Source of the DNA: Bacillota bacterium
GTDB lineage: Bacteria > Bacillota > Limnochordia > DTU087
Reading direction: 5' to 3'
Assembly (NCBI GenBank): GCA_012798695.1
Contig: JAAZMR010000084.1
Coordinates: 1-41,929 of the forward strand
DNA length: 41,929 nucleotides
The notes under the pieces: generated by a model
Seen by the model: the letters and a program-made list of their open reading frames with translations, nothing else
The model's database searches: none
Told to the model about the DNA's origin: nothing
Shown: in pieces, positions 41,492 to 41,929 of the stretch
Layout: the number at the start of each line of letters is the position of its first letter
Position numbering within the stretch: position 1 is the first letter of the stretch
Translations under genes and position numbers: made by a program

Positions 41492-41684
41492 TATAGTCAC
41501 TCCCTAGTATTTTGAATTAGTAATAGCAAAAGAAGTCCCAGAAAAAGTGATTGTGATACTATTATGGTTCTCTCCAGCATTGTAGAATTCCTGTACTAAT
41601 GATATCCTATTAGTGTTCGGCAACCTGGTGGGACACGCGATAGAAACGAGTCCTGTTGGTATCCGCGGATCTGCGCCGATGATC

Positions 41685-41713
41685 TTGACAGAGCTCGAAA
41701 CCTATGCTAAAGT
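41685..41713 (+). promoter_or_regulatory. Distal promoter candidate for tRNA-Tyr
   Basis: TTGACA, 17 bases, TAAAGT. The -35 is perfect and the -10 matches four of six positions. A seven-base-pair hairpin begins near the predicted start. Confidence 0.45.
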
Positions 41714-41777
41714 ATATCGTGTCACTGCCGCAACGCAGTGATATGCGGAAAAGCGGAAGCTGCATAGTGTGCCCATC

Positions 41778-41806
41778 TTGACTTTTGGGCCTTTTGCAGG
41801 TAAAAT
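41778..41806 (+). promoter_or_regulatory. Proximal SigA promoter for tRNA-Tyr
   Basis: TTGACT (41778-41783), 17 bases, TAAAAT (41801-41806). Each hexamer has one mismatch. The expected start is about 10 bases before the tRNA. Confidence 0.75.
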
Positions 41807-41823
41807 AAAAAGGCACAAGTCGT

Positions 41824-41909
41824 GGAGGGATACCCGAGCTGGCCAAAGGGGGCAGACTGTAAATCTGCTGGCGATGCCTTCGGAGGTTCGAATCCTCCTC
41901 CCTCCACCA
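41824..41909 (+). tRNA. tRNA-Tyr (anticodon GTA), CCA encoded
   Basis: The 86-base gene has acceptor arms GGAGGGA and TCCCTCC, an anticodon loop CTGTAAA with GTA, the long variable arm of class II tRNAs, a T arm GGAGGTTCGAATCCTCC and an encoded CCA. The long variable arm and GTA anticodon together fix tyrosine. Confidence 0.96.
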
Positions 41910-41929
41910 GATACAAGCCCGCTTAGCTC

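Larger units (their letters stand above)
41492..41823. other. Intergenic region with tRNA promoters and a hairpin
   Basis: No protein gene is credible here. It holds two promoter-like pairs (41685-41713 and 41778-41806) and a TCACTGC/GCAGTGA hairpin (41722-41728 with 41735-41741) downstream of the first. Confidence 0.5.

Noticed and set aside
41501-41575. Rex site upstream of the alcohol dehydrogenase
   Set aside because: Only one half-site (TTGTGAT) is present; the second half is missing.
41610-41916. Minus-strand frames antisense to tRNA-Tyr
   Set aside because: They read through a perfect tRNA gene and its promoters and have no ribosome site.

Overview
The window reads as a chromosomal segment of an anaerobic, endospore-forming member of the Bacillota. 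The evidence is a complete Rnf complex, many CotS-type spore-coat proteins, a 74-residue GerE-like regulator, strong GGAGG ribosome sites, and about eighteen GTG or TTG starts that are favoured by good ribosome sites. No genus can be fixed from the sequence. A deep-branching clostridial or limnochordial lineage is a guess. No phage, transposon, CRISPR array or rRNA gene was seen.

Layout. Positions 39-5288 (minus strand) hold rnfCDGEAB, with a Rex-like palindrome upstream of rnfC and a long Ser/Thr repeat inside RnfG. A QueT-type transporter follows (5574-6032). Positions 6149-23249 are the most distinctive part. Six CotS-like kinase-fold proteins are interleaved with three related GT4 glycosyltransferases, a GHMP sugar kinase and nucleotidyltransferase of the HddA/HddC type, ManC, a phosphohexomutase, a GmhB-type phosphatase and a GerE-like regulator. 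Two of the six CotS-like proteins have lost their catalytic residues, and one of those carries a tail of about 390 residues, largely acidic. Four genes there are preceded by matched sequences resembling SigK promoters (mACm, 16 bases, CATA-like). The simplest reading is a mother-cell-expressed locus that makes nucleotide-activated heptose and mannose and uses them to glycosylate the spore surface. That function is inferred.

Positions 23250-24112 contain a cluster of four DnaA boxes, a consensus promoter, the initiator tRNA-Met gene and its terminator. Positions 24113-29024 carry an ABC exporter with an unusual N-terminal extension, its DUF1854 partner, an apparently solitary DNA methyltransferase and a ribokinase. 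Positions 29104-31265 hold an HD-GYP membrane protein, a 32-residue secreted-peptide gene directly upstream, and an unknown protein. Positions 31571-34105 encode an SsuABC/TauABC-type importer.

Positions 34125-41491 are mixed housekeeping and unknown genes: a PHP hydrolase, a 52-residue zinc ribbon, an unknown helical protein, an FtsA/PilM-like ATPase with beta-grasp-like C-terminal modules, a YdcZ-type membrane protein, an L,D-transpeptidase, a small acidic protein and an iron-containing alcohol dehydrogenase. The window ends with a tRNA-Tyr gene and its promoter(s).

Within this region Rnf would couple ferredoxin and NAD redox balance to ion pumping, and Rex would plausibly tune it to NADH. 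The coat-glycan locus belongs to late sporulation.
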